Counted from the first letter of the stretch, positions 8,837-19,677 are shown. The stretch: 64,000 bases of DNA from CAWDPQ01 sp963804245 (GCA_963804245.1 CAWDPQ010000020.1:496001-560000); one strand, 5' to 3'. A program made the numbers and translations. The notes: generated from the letters alone by a model not told the origin.

Positions 8837-10135
8837 TTGAAAATCGGTTTCGTCATCCAGCGCTACGGCACCGAGATTCTCGGCGGCTCGGAGTATCACT
8901 GCCGTCTCATCGCCGAACGCCTTGCGGTCCGTCACCAGGTCGAGGTCCTGACCACCTGCGCGGCGGACTACATCACGTGGAAGAACGAATACCCCGAGGG
9001 TTCGGACCGCGTGCGCGGCGTCACCGTGCGCAGGTTTGCCAACGCTCGCACGCGCGACATCCACGCTTTCAATCGCTACTCTGAATGGATCTTCAACAAT
9101 CCGCACAAACCGGAAGATGAAATCGAATGGCTCCGGCAACAGGGCCCCTGGTGCCCTACGCTCCTCGAATTCCTCCAGCGCGGCCACCAGCAATATGACG
9201 TGCTGGTGTTTTTTACCTATCTCTACGCGCCAACGGTCATCGGCATGAAGATCGCGCCCCACAAGAGCATCCTCGTGCCGACGGCGCACGACGAGCCGGC
9301 GATCCGCCTGGACATCTACAAGGAGCTCTTCAGTCTTCCCGCCGGCGTTGCCTACAACACCGAAAGCGAGCGGCGCTTCCTGACGACGCACTTTTCGTTC
9401 CGCGCCGTTGAGGAGGAAACGGTTGGCTGCGGCGTCGACCTGCCGCAGGCGCAGGCCTATTCCGCCGATCGCCCGTCCGGCGAAGGCAACGGCCCCGGCA
9501 ACGAGGAAACCGCGGCCGATGAATCCTCACCCAGCTTTCGCCCGCACCTCGCGCAGCGTGGCACCATCTTTCGCCGCCGCCATCGGTTGCACGGCCCGAT
9601 CGCGCTTTACGGCGGTCGAATCGACCCTGGGAAGGGATGCGAAGAGCTGATCGAATACTTCAGCACCTACGTGCAGGAGGGTGGCGACGCTTCGCTCGTA
9701 CTGATGGGCGTCAAGCTGATGCCGCTGCCCGAGGAACCCTTCATTCGCTTTGCCGGGCGGCTCTCGGATCAGGAACGATTGCAGGCTCTCGAGGCCGCTA
9801 CCGTCGTCGTTGTGCCGTCTCCTTATGAGAGCCTCTCCCTGCTGGCACTCGAGTCGTTCGCGGTCGGCACACCCATCCTGGCGAATGCGCGGAGCGAAGT
9901 ACTCGTCGATCACTGTCATAACAGCAACGCCGGCCTGTACTACGCAGACCGCGACGAGTTCACGGAAGCGCTGAAGTTCCTCATCGCCGATCATCGCCTG
10001 CGCGCGGCGATGGGACGCAACGGCCGGCAGTACGTCCGGCAGAACTATCGCTGGGATGTGATTATCGCAAAGTACGAAAAGATGTTCGCGAAGCTCAGAG
10101 GCGCGAAGCCCGCAGGAACGGGAGTTAGAAGCTAG
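8837..10135 (+). CDS. GT4-family glycosyltransferase
   Basis: I start this 432-residue enzyme at TTG 8837 (L-K-I-G-F-V-I-Q-R-Y-G), with GAGGA at 8825-8829 as ribosome binding site; the longer open frame upstream overlaps the previous gene and is not family-like. It has the N-terminal IQRYGTEILGGSEYH loop, TTCAADYITWKNEYP, the donor-side ALYGGRIDPGKGCEEL and E-x7-E in PYESLSLLALES. It is a paralogue of the 5096-6427 enzyme but has an extra polar insertion of roughly 50 residues (about residues 205-255, rich in Pro, Glu and Asn). It closes the glycan operon and meets the convergent regulator gene with no spacer: its TAG at 10133-10135 abuts the other gene's TAG. Confidence 0.88.
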   Translation: MKIGFVIQRYGTEILGGSEYHCRLIAERLAVRHQVEVLTTCAADYITWKNEYPEGSDRVRGVTVRRFANARTRDIHAFNRYSEWIFNNPHKPEDEIEWLRQQGPWCPTLLEFLQRGHQQYDVLVFFTYLYAPTVIGMKIAPHKSILVPTAHDEPAIRLDIYKELFSLPAGVAYNTESERRFLTTHFSFRAVEEETVGCGVDLPQAQAYSADRPSGEGNGPGNEETAADESSPSFRPHLAQRGTIFRRRHRLHGPIALYGGRIDPGKGCEELIEYFSTYVQEGGDASLVLMGVKLMPLPEEPFIRFAGRLSDQERLQALEAATVVVVPSPYESLSLLALESFAVGTPILANARSEVLVDHCHNSNAGLYYADRDEFTEALKFLIADHRLRAAMGRNGRQYVRQNYRWDVIIAKYEKMFAKLRGAKPAGTGVRS

Positions 10136-11629
10136 CTACTTCTCCACTCCCGTTCGAAACTCCTCCAGTTCGTCATCGGCGCCGTTGTCGTCGTCCACGG
10201 CGTCGGTGGGAGAAGGACGGACTTGACCCGACGCGTTGCCGCGCTTGCGCCGCGGCCGAATGTCGTGCCGCTTGATCATCTCATTCAGGGTCGTCGGCTT
10301 GATGTGCAGAAGCTCCGCCGCACGCTTCTGAACGCCGCCCGCGGCCTCGAGCGTGGACTCGATGAGTCGCTTCTCGAAGTCGGTGATCACCTCGCGGAAC
10401 GAGATGCCTTCCGGAGGCACGATGAATTGCGGCATCTGGAAGCGCCGGCTGCTGCGGACGTGATCCGGCACCAGATCGACATCGATGCGCGATGACGGAG
10501 AGAGCACGACTGCACGCTCGATGACATTCTCGAGCTCGCGGACGTTCCCTGGCCAGTCGTATTCGAACAGCAGATCGAGCGCTTCCGGCGTCAGGTCCAG
10601 CGCATTCTTCTGGTTCTCGGCGGCGTACTTCTCGAGGAAGTGCTGCACGAGGAGCGGGATGTCGTCCTTGCGCTCGCGCAGCGCCGGTAACTGCACCGTG
10701 ATGACGTGCAGCCGGTAGTAGAGATCTTCCCGGAACCTGCCTTCTTCCATCATGCGGCGCAGATCCACGTTGGTCGCCGCGATGATTCGGACATCGACCT
10801 TGATCGTCTCCACACCGCCCAGCCGCATGAACTCACGTTCCTGAATCACGCGCAGGAGCTTGGCCTGCGTCTCGAGCGGGATGTTGCCAATCTCGTCGAA
10901 GAAGATTGTGCCTTTGTCGGCGAGCTCGAACAGCCCCTTCTTGGGATACACGGCGCCGGTGAACGCACCCTTCACGTGCCCGAACAGGTTCGACTCGAGA
11001 AGATCCGGCGGCAGGTTGCCCGAGTTCACGGTAATGAACGCCCGATCGGACCGTGCCGAGTTCTGGTGCAGCGCACGCGCCACCAACTCCTTGCCGGTGC
11101 CGCTCTCGCCGTTGATGAGGATCGTCGTTCGGGAAGGCGCCGCTTGAATGATGAGGTCGAATACCTGGCGCATGCGCGAGCTGCGTCCGATGATCTCGCC
11201 GAACCGGTTGGCGTGCGCCTGCAGATTCTGACGGAGCGCCCGGTTCTCGACGACGAGACGGCGCTGCGCGAGCGCGTTGCGCAGGACGACGAGAACCTCG
11301 TCGTTCTTGAACGGTTTGGTTATGTAGTCGAAGGCGCCGCGCTTCATCGCGACGATCGCGTTTTCCACCGACGCGAACGCCGTAATCATCAGGACCGGCA
11401 GGTCGTCGTCTATCTTGCGGATCTCGTCGAGCGCAGAAATCCCATCCATGCCAGGCATCATGACGTCCACAATTGCGGCGTCGAGTGGCATGCTGCGGAT
11501 CAGCTCGAGCCCGGCGGCCGCGTTCGCCGCCAGCCGGACCTCATAGCCCTCACGCGTCAGCAACGTCTCGAGGATCTCGCGCATGATCTCCTCGTCGTCG
11601 ATGACTAGAATTGTGCCTTTGCGACTCAT
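10136..11629 (-). CDS. sigma-54-dependent response regulator, NtrC/AtoC family
   Basis: The protein has 497 residues in the standard order: receiver domain (1-120, phospho-acceptor Asp55 in IVDVMMPG), AAA+ domain (about 145-380) and Fis-type HTH (about 430-470). The AAA+ domain shows Walker A GESGTGKE, the sigma-54-contacting GAFTGA loop and the Walker B segment GTIFFDEIGN. It activates transcription from sigma-54 promoters when phosphorylated. The sensor kinase gene directly upstream on the same strand (11715-14564) is the likely partner. After the HTH there is a basic then acidic tail of about 35 residues. A good sigma-54 promoter occurs at 40810, but no link to this regulator is shown. Confidence 0.95.
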   Translation of the reverse strand: MSRKGTILVIDDEEIMREILETLLTREGYEVRLAANAAAGLELIRSMPLDAAIVDVMMPGMDGISALDEIRKIDDDLPVLMITAFASVENAIVAMKRGAFDYITKPFKNDEVLVVLRNALAQRRLVVENRALRQNLQAHANRFGEIIGRSSRMRQVFDLIIQAAPSRTTILINGESGTGKELVARALHQNSARSDRAFITVNSGNLPPDLLESNLFGHVKGAFTGAVYPKKGLFELADKGTIFFDEIGNIPLETQAKLLRVIQEREFMRLGGVETIKVDVRIIAATNVDLRRMMEEGRFREDLYYRLHVITVQLPALRERKDDIPLLVQHFLEKYAAENQKNALDLTPEALDLLFEYDWPGNVRELENVIERAVVLSPSSRIDVDLVPDHVRSSRRFQMPQFIVPPEGISFREVITDFEKRLIESTLEAAGGVQKRAAELLHIKPTTLNEMIKRHDIRPRRKRGNASGQVRPSPTDAVDDDNGADDELEEFRTGVEK

Positions 11630-11714
11630 CGTAAATGCGTTTTACGTCTTGCGTAAACCCGCCCGCCGAAGTCCCTTACCAGGATGTGATTACGACGCAA
11701 ACACGTCGGGAATT

Positions 11715-14564
11715 TCACGAAGTATGCCGCTCCCTGGCTGAGACCGCGGCTAGGGGAAGGCTGAGGGCGAAACGGGTCCCCTGCCCTACGATGCTATCGC
11801 AAGTAATGGTCCCGCCGTGCTCCTGGACGATGCCGTAGGTTATGGAGAGGCCGAGCCCGGTGCCCTTTCCGAGCTCTTTTGTGGTGAAGAAAGGATCGTA
11901 GATCCGCGACATTTGCTCGGCGGGGATCCCGGATCCGGTATCGCTAATCTCGACCCTGGCGGCGTCTCCGTCGATACGGGTGGCAATCGTCAGCCAGCCG
12001 CCGCGCGGCATGGCGTCCCGCGCGTTCAGGAACAGGTTCAGGAAGACCTGCTGCAGCTTGTATTCGATGCCCTGAACGACCGGCACTGCCGTCGACAGCT
12101 CCTTGCGGACCTGAATGCGGCCCGTGCGGAACTGGTGCTCGAGCAGCGAAAGCACATCATTGATGACCGCGTGCACCTCGACCGGACCGGCATCCGTTTG
12201 CGTCGGCCGCGCCAGATTGAGCAAGCCGTTGACAATCTTGGCGGCACGGAAGGTCTGACGCTCGATCTTCTCGAGCACCTTCGTCTTCGGATCTTCCGGC
12301 TGTGCTCCCTGAAGCAGCATCTGCGTAAAGCTCGAGATGCCCGTCAGCGGCGTGTTCACCTCGTGCGCAACGCCGGCCGCGAGCAGCCCGATGGAGGCCA
12401 TCTTCTCCGAGATCTGGAGCTGCTCTTCGAGCTGGACGCGAGAAGAAATGTCTTCCAGGATCACGATCGATCCCGACACGCTGCCGTCCGATTCGCGCAG
12501 CGGCGTTGTCGCCACGTTGACGAGTAAACGCCGCGCCGGCTCATGACGGGTCGTCAGCGGCACGCGGTAGAACGCTCCGCCTTCGAGCGATTCGCGGCGC
12601 GCCGAGCGCAGCACTTCGAAGAAGCTCGAACTGAACACCGCATCCAGCCGGCGACCGACGGCTTCTTCGTGGCGAACGCCGTACAGCTCCTCCAGCCGGC
12701 GGTTCCACCGAATGATCCGATCGTCCGGGTTGACGACCACGAGACCGTCGTTGAGCGATTCCAGGATGTTCTCGCTGAACTCCCGCATCCGCTCCAGCTC
12801 GTCGGCCTTCATGCGCAGCTGCCGATACAGTCGGCCGTTCTCGAGCGCGGTGGCCGCCTGGGCGGCGACCGCCGCGAGCAGCGCCATGTCTTCGCTGCTG
12901 AGCGGTTCGGTACTGGCTTTGCGCCCCAGCGCCATGACAGCGATCGTCCCTTCTTTCGAGACGCAGGGAACGAAGTAGTGGATCCCGGCCTCTCGCCAGA
13001 ACTCCACTTCGCGCGGGTTGACGCGGCGCGGCAGCAGCGGATCATCGAGCGTGAGCGTATGGCCGGAGATGAGCCGCGTCGCCGCTTCGGACGCGCGCGG
13101 CAGGGCGGGCGGATCGCCGGCGAACCCGGCGTGCGCAATCGTGATGAAGTCTCCGTCCCTGCCGGCCGCGGCCGGTGCGAGCATGAGCGCCATGCGATCG
13201 ACGACGAGCGTCTCCATGACGCGGTGCACGAGTCGCTCGCTCAGTCTGAAGAGATCGAGATCACTATTCAGGTCGCGTGCGAAGCCCACGAGCGCCCGGC
13301 GATAGTCATACCGATCGCGGTAATACACGCGGTCGAGTGCCGACTGGATGACGCTCTTGAGCGGACGCAGCAGCAGCGCGACTACGATCGTCGCCAGCAG
13401 CGCGATGACCGGATTGCGGACCGGGTCGCCGCCGAAGACAAGCTCGCTCGCCAGCTTCAGCAGCACGCCGTAGATTGCCGCCATGCCGGCCAGCGCGGCG
13501 GCGTAGACCAGCGCGCGCTTGATGATGACTTCGACGTCCATCAGCCGGTATCGAATAATCGCGGAGGCGAACGCCAGCGGTACCAGAGCGAGCAGGATGG
13601 CAGTGAGCTCGGCACCCGGCACCGGCTCGAAACCGAATGCGAACGGCATCGCGTAGCCAAAGACAAACGGCAGCGCGCCGAGTGCCGTCCCCCAGACGAT
13701 CCAGCGCAGCTGGCGGCGCGAGGTGACCGACCGCACGCGCCGCAGCGCGCGCGTCATGATGACGAGACCGACGACGAGGCTGACCGCGAGGTACAGCAGC
13801 TCGCCGCGGTCGACCAGCGTGAGCAGGGTCGTCATGGCCTCGCCGTAGCCGCCGCGAGCCACCGCCGCGACGTGCGCACCGCCGAGAACGAGGGTCGGCA
13901 GATAGATGATCGACATCATGCTGCGGCCGGCATCGGTCCGCGCCCACGCGTCGGGACGATCCGGGAACATGAGCGCGAAGTGCAGGAAGAGCGGAGGCAG
14001 CAGGAGTCCGGCTATCGCGTCTCCCCAATAGAAAACCTTGTCCAGCGTGTCGAGGCGACCGGAATAGGACAGGGAGAGGACGCCAAAAAACGCCACGCAC
14101 AGCCAGAAGAAATGAAGCGTCGCCTGGTTGTCAGGTTTGCGGAGACGTACCGACGCTCCGACGAGGAGCGAGAAGATGCCAACCGAGGCAAGCGCGAGAT
14201 AAAGCGGCAGGCTTCCCGAAGGAATCGCGCTCACGGTCACCGTGCGCGTTTCCTGCGACTGCAACCGCAGCACGTCGTAGGTCAATGACGCACCGCGGCG
14301 AACCCCGTGCAGGATGTCGGTCACCTGCTGCACCGACTCGATCGGACGGCCATTGATCTGCAGCAGGATGTCGCCCGTCTGCAGGGACGCGCGTTCCGCC
14401 GGCGATCGCTCGGCGACTTCGCGCGCCACCACCTGATCGCCTTCCGAGACCCAGAGGACGCCGTCCTCCATCTCCGTCCACGTGCGACGGACCGTGATGT
14501 TGGCGACGGCAAGACACAGCAACAGCACCACGACGGCTGACTGAGCAGCAAGCCGCGTCCACAT
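11715..14564 (-). CDS. membrane sensor histidine kinase with PDZ, GAF and PAS domains
   Basis: Starting at ATG 14564 (MWTRLAAQSAVVVLLLCLAV) gives 949 residues; an ATG at 14669 is possible but adds residues without similarity. One N-terminal helix is followed by a periplasmic PDZ domain (about 30-110, with AERASLQTGDILLQINGRPI), seven or so hydrophobic helices (about 130-380), a GAF domain (about 420-590), a PAS domain (about 605-710, IIRWNRRLEELYGV), the phospho-acceptor region LAAGVAHEVNTPLTGISSF and an ATPase domain with DTGSGIP and GTGLGLSI. It autophosphorylates and should pass phosphate to the regulator encoded 85 bases downstream. A PDZ domain suggests sensing of peptide C-termini or misfolded envelope protein, which is inference. 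Confidence 0.92.
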   Translation of the reverse strand: MWTRLAAQSAVVVLLLCLAVANITVRRTWTEMEDGVLWVSEGDQVVAREVAERSPAERASLQTGDILLQINGRPIESVQQVTDILHGVRRGASLTYDVLRLQSQETRTVTVSAIPSGSLPLYLALASVGIFSLLVGASVRLRKPDNQATLHFFWLCVAFFGVLSLSYSGRLDTLDKVFYWGDAIAGLLLPPLFLHFALMFPDRPDAWARTDAGRSMMSIIYLPTLVLGGAHVAAVARGGYGEAMTTLLTLVDRGELLYLAVSLVVGLVIMTRALRRVRSVTSRRQLRWIVWGTALGALPFVFGYAMPFAFGFEPVPGAELTAILLALVPLAFASAIIRYRLMDVEVIIKRALVYAAALAGMAAIYGVLLKLASELVFGGDPVRNPVIALLATIVVALLLRPLKSVIQSALDRVYYRDRYDYRRALVGFARDLNSDLDLFRLSERLVHRVMETLVVDRMALMLAPAAAGRDGDFITIAHAGFAGDPPALPRASEAATRLISGHTLTLDDPLLPRRVNPREVEFWREAGIHYFVPCVSKEGTIAVMALGRKASTEPLSSEDMALLAAVAAQAATALENGRLYRQLRMKADELERMREFSENILESLNDGLVVVNPDDRIIRWNRRLEELYGVRHEEAVGRRLDAVFSSSFFEVLRSARRESLEGGAFYRVPLTTRHEPARRLLVNVATTPLRESDGSVSGSIVILEDISSRVQLEEQLQISEKMASIGLLAAGVAHEVNTPLTGISSFTQMLLQGAQPEDPKTKVLEKIERQTFRAAKIVNGLLNLARPTQTDAGPVEVHAVINDVLSLLEHQFRTGRIQVRKELSTAVPVVQGIEYKLQQVFLNLFLNARDAMPRGGWLTIATRIDGDAARVEISDTGSGIPAEQMSRIYDPFFTTKELGKGTGLGLSITYGIVQEHGGTITCDSIVGQGTRFALSLPLAAVSARERHTS

Positions 14565-14782
14565 CGCCACTAAGGGCGCTTGGTGGATTTCCGTGCGCGC
14601 GTGTGCGCCGCTACTAGACACGTAGGAGTCCAGCCGAGCGATAGCAAATGGCGTTCCCCGAACGGCCATCCCAGTCGTGGGATAAATGGTTATTTTTCAA
14701 TGATTTCGGCGAGGGATCGATATCCACGCTCCAACAAACCGGAGTCAGGATTCAAAATCCCGTACGCCTGTAGGAATCGGTC

Positions 14783-16714
14783 TTAGAACTTGACCAGCAC
14801 GCCGCCGACGACTCGAGTGGGTGGCCGCACAACCAGCAGCTCGTCGTAGACCGAGCCAGCTTCGCCTGGGTCGCGGAATAGGTTGCGCAAGCCGACCAGG
14901 AGTTCCCACTTCGTCCCGGCAACCGACAGCGGCAAGGCCTGATTCACCTGGACGTCGAAGCGGCTATCGATGCCGGGGCCGAGCGCGTCGAAGCCACGCG
15001 TGTAGCCGGTGTTCACCTTGCAGACGACGAACACGCGGGTGGACGTTTCCGGAATATCCGTCTCGATCGACGTGGTGACGTCGTGGAGCTCATCGTTCTT
15101 CTTGCGAACGGTGGACGGAGCCCACGTGTTGATGGCCGCGGCATCACCGGGCGTGCTCCAGTGCGCGCTGGTCCGGCTGTATTCGAGCGATCCGCGAACC
15201 CGGCCGGTCGACAACGTACTGACACGCACGGCCCAGCCATCAGCGTCAAACGCCCCGGCACTTGCTACGTAATAGTGCCCGACGGACCGCGGCCCCTGCG
15301 GTATCTCCAGACCAAACAACGTGACGAGCTGATCGTCGACGCTCTGATAGAAACGGCGAACGCCGAAGATGTACGAGCCCTCGAACTCCCGCTCGATCCC
15401 CACGTCGAACGATCGCGCGCGCTCGACACGAAAGAGATCGTCTGTATTCGGCCCGCTGAGCGGTGAGAACGTTCGTTCCGGCGGCAGCCAGGGACCAGTG
15501 TCCCGCGGCGAGAGGAACTCTTCGGCGCCGGGTGCCAGACTGCGCTGCGCCACGCTGGCGCGGACGCGAAAGTCGCGCACCGGTTCGATCGTGACGCTCA
15601 TCCTCGGACTGAGGAACGCACGCGTGTCGAGATAGTCGTAGTGCGCGTAGCGCGCGCCGTACTCGACATCGACTCGCGGGGCAATCGCCCACCGACCGAG
15701 AGCGTACAGCTCGCCGACGTTGCGGCTGCCGTTGGTCACCGCCGCCAGCGCGGTCGGATTCCGTCCTTGATATTCCTGCGTGCTGTACGACACGCCGAAG
15801 TCGTAGCTATGCACGCCGGGATGTGACGAGAACGCCCCTGCCACGATCCACGACGACAGCTCTCCTTCGCTCATCGCCGCCCGCATCGTCCATTCACCGC
15901 CCGGGGTGGGTGAGCCCAACGCAAGATACGCGATGCCGCGCGGCAGTCCGACCGCCGAGAAGAGGTCGCCCTGCCCGACCGCGCCGGTCGTGAGCAGATT
16001 CACTTCACCCGAGAACGGCAGCCCGCTGAACACGGAGCCGCCAAACGCGCCGACCGAGTTGTAGGCCCGGCTGAACACCGAGGCGTCCGGCAGCGGCGGT
16101 TCGGTGTCGGCGAGGACGACGGCGTTGTTGCGGTCTTTCAGGATGCTGCGTTTGATGTGACGGAGCCGCCACGCTGTTTCGCCGTGCGGATGATCAGCGG
16201 CCTCGTCACTCCTGTCCGCGCTGTCCGCGCTATCCGATTGCGGACCCGCGGGTAGTCCAAATCCTGCGGCAACGATCGGGCGCGCCTCAACCGGCCCGGC
16301 ACCGCTCGTGCCGACGGTTGAATCGAGGCGGCGCAACTGCAGGCGATAAACCGTCGGCGACACACCCACGCGGACCAACTGTCGGGGCGACGCCGCAAAC
16401 CCGCTCATGTGCGCGCGCAGGACGTACTCCCCGGACGGCAACGCATCGAGCGTGAAGTGGCCGGCTTCGTCGGCAACCGTGGTCGCCATCGTGACGCCGA
16501 GCATCGATACCATCGCGCCCGGCAGCGGCCCGCCGCGATCGTCGCTCACGATGCCGCTGATGCGGCCGCGGGTGAGGTGCGAGGCATGACGCTCGACGAC
16601 GGACGCGGAGACGGGACGCGCGGTCTGTGCCTGCACCGGTGACGGGACGGCGCTCGGCCAGAAAACAGCGATGAACGCCGCCGCCATGATTCCACGGGGG
16701 CGAGCCCTTGCCAT
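14783..16714 (-). CDS. outer-membrane beta-barrel protein with carboxypeptidase-regulatory-like domain
   Basis: The 643-residue protein is started at ATG 16714, preceded by GGAGGAG; the signal peptide is MARARPRGIMAAAFIAVFWP...VQAQ. Residues 50-130 form a carboxypeptidase-regulatory-like beta-sandwich (GRISGIVSDDRGGPLPGAMV), as on SusC/TonB-dependent receptors. The rest is rich in alternating beta strands and ends in Phe (GGVLVKF), the usual signal for outer-membrane insertion. A clear TonB plug domain is not visible: the segment between sandwich and barrel (SVFSRAYNSVGAFGGSVFSG) is much shorter than a normal plug. It is downstream of a secreted protein gene and probably co-transcribed. It may be a plugless relative of TonB-dependent receptors. 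Confidence 0.75.
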   Translation of the reverse strand: MARARPRGIMAAAFIAVFWPSAVPSPVQAQTARPVSASVVERHASHLTRGRISGIVSDDRGGPLPGAMVSMLGVTMATTVADEAGHFTLDALPSGEYVLRAHMSGFAASPRQLVRVGVSPTVYRLQLRRLDSTVGTSGAGPVEARPIVAAGFGLPAGPQSDSADSADRSDEAADHPHGETAWRLRHIKRSILKDRNNAVVLADTEPPLPDASVFSRAYNSVGAFGGSVFSGLPFSGEVNLLTTGAVGQGDLFSAVGLPRGIAYLALGSPTPGGEWTMRAAMSEGELSSWIVAGAFSSHPGVHSYDFGVSYSTQEYQGRNPTALAAVTNGSRNVGELYALGRWAIAPRVDVEYGARYAHYDYLDTRAFLSPRMSVTIEPVRDFRVRASVAQRSLAPGAEEFLSPRDTGPWLPPERTFSPLSGPNTDDLFRVERARSFDVGIEREFEGSYIFGVRRFYQSVDDQLVTLFGLEIPQGPRSVGHYYVASAGAFDADGWAVRVSTLSTGRVRGSLEYSRTSAHWSTPGDAAAINTWAPSTVRKKNDELHDVTTSIETDIPETSTRVFVVCKVNTGYTRGFDALGPGIDSRFDVQVNQALPLSVAGTKWELLVGLRNLFRDPGEAGSVYDELLVVRPPTRVVGGVLVKF

Positions 16715-16763
16715 GTCTCCTCCGCTGCTACGCATCTTCATTGTCGCGGCGACCCATCCCGAT

Positions 16764-17891
16764 CTATGACACGACCATGAACACGACATCACGCTGTATC
16801 GACTTCCCCGTCACGATATCCGTCACCGTTATCGCCAGACGATACTCGCCTCCCGGAAAAGAAGCGAGTGGTACGCCCTGACCTGCCATCAACGGATGCC
16901 CTGCCGCCGGATCGAACTGTGGTCCCAGGATCGCCGGTGTGAATCGCTGCGGCTTCGTCTGATTGAAGTACCGCTCGCCGTCCCGCACCGGGGGTCGCGC
17001 GACACCGGGGGGCGATGGGCCACCCTGCTCCTCGCCTTTCGGCACCTTCGCATAGAAATGGTACTCCACCTCGATGTCGAATTTCCCCTCTGATGTCACA
17101 AAGGGGTTGTAGACCAGGAACACGACCAGGAGCTCGTCGGCCCGGCTGAGGACGGCGTCGGCGGCTGGCTGTATCTCACTCAAACCAATGAGGTAAGGGC
17201 GTTCCTCCGGCTGCACCCCGGGCGGGGGTTTCTCGAAGACGTGGAGCCGGTCGGCCAGGATGATCGAACTGGTATTGAGGGCGTCGGGAGGAAAATCGGG
17301 CAGCGTCAGCGGCCGGGCGAGGACCCCGGCCCTTCTCGGATCGTCCGGTCTCCGGGCGTCGATCCGCTCGCGGACCACGACCACCAGATCGTAGTCGCCC
17401 GCCCGCGCCGAGAAACCTCGCGTCACCCGTTCCGGTTGTCCCGGAGCACCCGTCAATTCGATGGGATAGACCTCCTCGACGGCCAGAGCGGGAATCGACT
17501 CTTCGTTACGCGACGGCGAACGCCGCGCGCCCGAGCGTGAGCCGTGCGGATCGATCGCCGTCTCTGCGGTCGCCCGTCCGCGCGCCGCGAGCCTCACGTA
17601 CAGCAGCAGCGAGCGGACTCTGAGCGCCGTCGTGTCGATGGTGACGACGAAGGGCACGAACGTGCCCTGCTGCGCTTTGAAGAAGTCGTTGCGCCAGGCG
17701 ATGCCAATGTCGGCGGGCACGCGATCGCCGCTCGTCGCGGCGTCGGCAATCGCGACAATCGCCTGGGCTTCGGCGCGGCGGCTCTGCTCGGTCTGTTCGG
17801 CTCGTGAGTCCGGTTTCTGCCCTGCGCGGCCCGGCACGGTGGCCGCCAATAGTGCAACAGCGCACGCCAAGAGCTGTGCTCGTGCGAGCAT
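16764..17891 (-). CDS. secreted protein of unknown function
   Basis: This 375-residue protein has a clear signal peptide (LLACAVALLAATVPGRAGQ). I do not recognise a catalytic motif. The C-terminal 60 residues (FPGGEYRLAITVTDIVTGKS) have the pattern of beta-sandwich domains at the end of many acidobacterial secreted proteins, often alongside VWFA-like proteins. The middle contains a Pro-rich, predicted beta region. The next gene, the beta-barrel protein, starts 49 bases downstream on the same strand, so the two may work together at the outer membrane. Function is unknown. Confidence 0.75.
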   Translation of the reverse strand: MLARAQLLACAVALLAATVPGRAGQKPDSRAEQTEQSRRAEAQAIVAIADAATSGDRVPADIGIAWRNDFFKAQQGTFVPFVVTIDTTALRVRSLLLYVRLAARGRATAETAIDPHGSRSGARRSPSRNEESIPALAVEEVYPIELTGAPGQPERVTRGFSARAGDYDLVVVVRERIDARRPDDPRRAGVLARPLTLPDFPPDALNTSSIILADRLHVFEKPPPGVQPEERPYLIGLSEIQPAADAVLSRADELLVVFLVYNPFVTSEGKFDIEVEYHFYAKVPKGEEQGGPSPPGVARPPVRDGERYFNQTKPQRFTPAILGPQFDPAAGHPLMAGQGVPLASFPGGEYRLAITVTDIVTGKSIQRDVVFMVVS

Positions 17892-17992
17892 CGCTGGAGA
17901 ATCCGCCCGATGATAGGCGAGGGCCGGGTGGCCGTCAAAACGCGGCGCGGCGAGCCAGTTGCGCCGGTTGCGGGTGATATCATCACCGCTTT

Positions 17993-18282
17993 ATGGCGCG
18001 CGTGCCCCGCCTGCAGGATGTGAGCGTGCCCCTGTCCACGCGCATTCCCGCGTATCCCGGCAACCCAGCGTTCGAACTCCAGCCAACCAAGCGGGTCGCC
18101 GAAGGCGGGAGCTCGAACGTGTGCGGCGAGCGGCGCATCGCGCGCTGCGGTCGCAGGGAGTCATCATCATCGAAGGACTCAACCTTGCGGCGGCGGAGTC
18201 CGGAGTGTACGAGATGTATTGTCTGCCGCTCCGTCTGGTCGGCGCTGACGGCGCCCCGGCGCGAGTGGTCTTGAGGCGGTAA
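17993..18282 (+). pseudogene. remnant of a cyclase/arylformamidase (KynB-like) gene with the middle deleted
   Basis: The first 42 codons from ATG 17993 read LQDVSVPLSTRIPAYPGNP, the N-terminus of metal-dependent cyclase-family hydrolases (kynurenine formamidase KynB and relatives). Near base 18118 the similarity jumps to the plus-one frame, which encodes SQGVIIIEGLNL and then CLPLRLVGADGAPARVVL, the C-terminus of the same family. Intact enzymes have around 210-260 residues; here about 95 are left and the metal-binding HxGTHxDxP section is gone. This is a genuine internal deletion rather than a one-base slip. The TAA stop at 18280-18282 overlaps the ribosome binding site of glgC. Confidence 0.8.
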
Positions 18283-18287
18283 GGAGG
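18281..18287 (+). promoter_or_regulatory. strong ribosome binding site of glgC
   Basis: AAGGAGG sits 4 bases before the GTG start at 18292 and shares two bases with the stop codon of the cyclase remnant. It fixes the GTG as the start and implies the two genes were once translationally coupled. Confidence 0.75.
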
Positions 18288-18291
18288 TACG

Positions 18292-19557
<1,266 letters not shown>

Positions 19558-19580
19558 GCGCGCTGCGGCCCGAGGAGGTT

Positions 19581-19635
19581 CCGCCTTTAGGCGGCAGAAA
19601 ATGGCGATACGTCATCTTCCGGCTGAAGCCGGAAG
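19581..19635 (+). repeat. two palindromic hairpins between glgC and eno
   Basis: CCGCCT-TT-AGGCGG at 19581-19594 and CTTCCGGC-TGAA-GCCGGAAG at 19616-19635 are perfect inverted repeats. No T-run follows, so they are more like REP-type intergenic elements than intrinsic terminators. Confidence 0.6.
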
Positions 19636-19677
19636 CCACGAAAATAGAGGCCCAAGCGCACTGAGTAAGGAGCCAAC

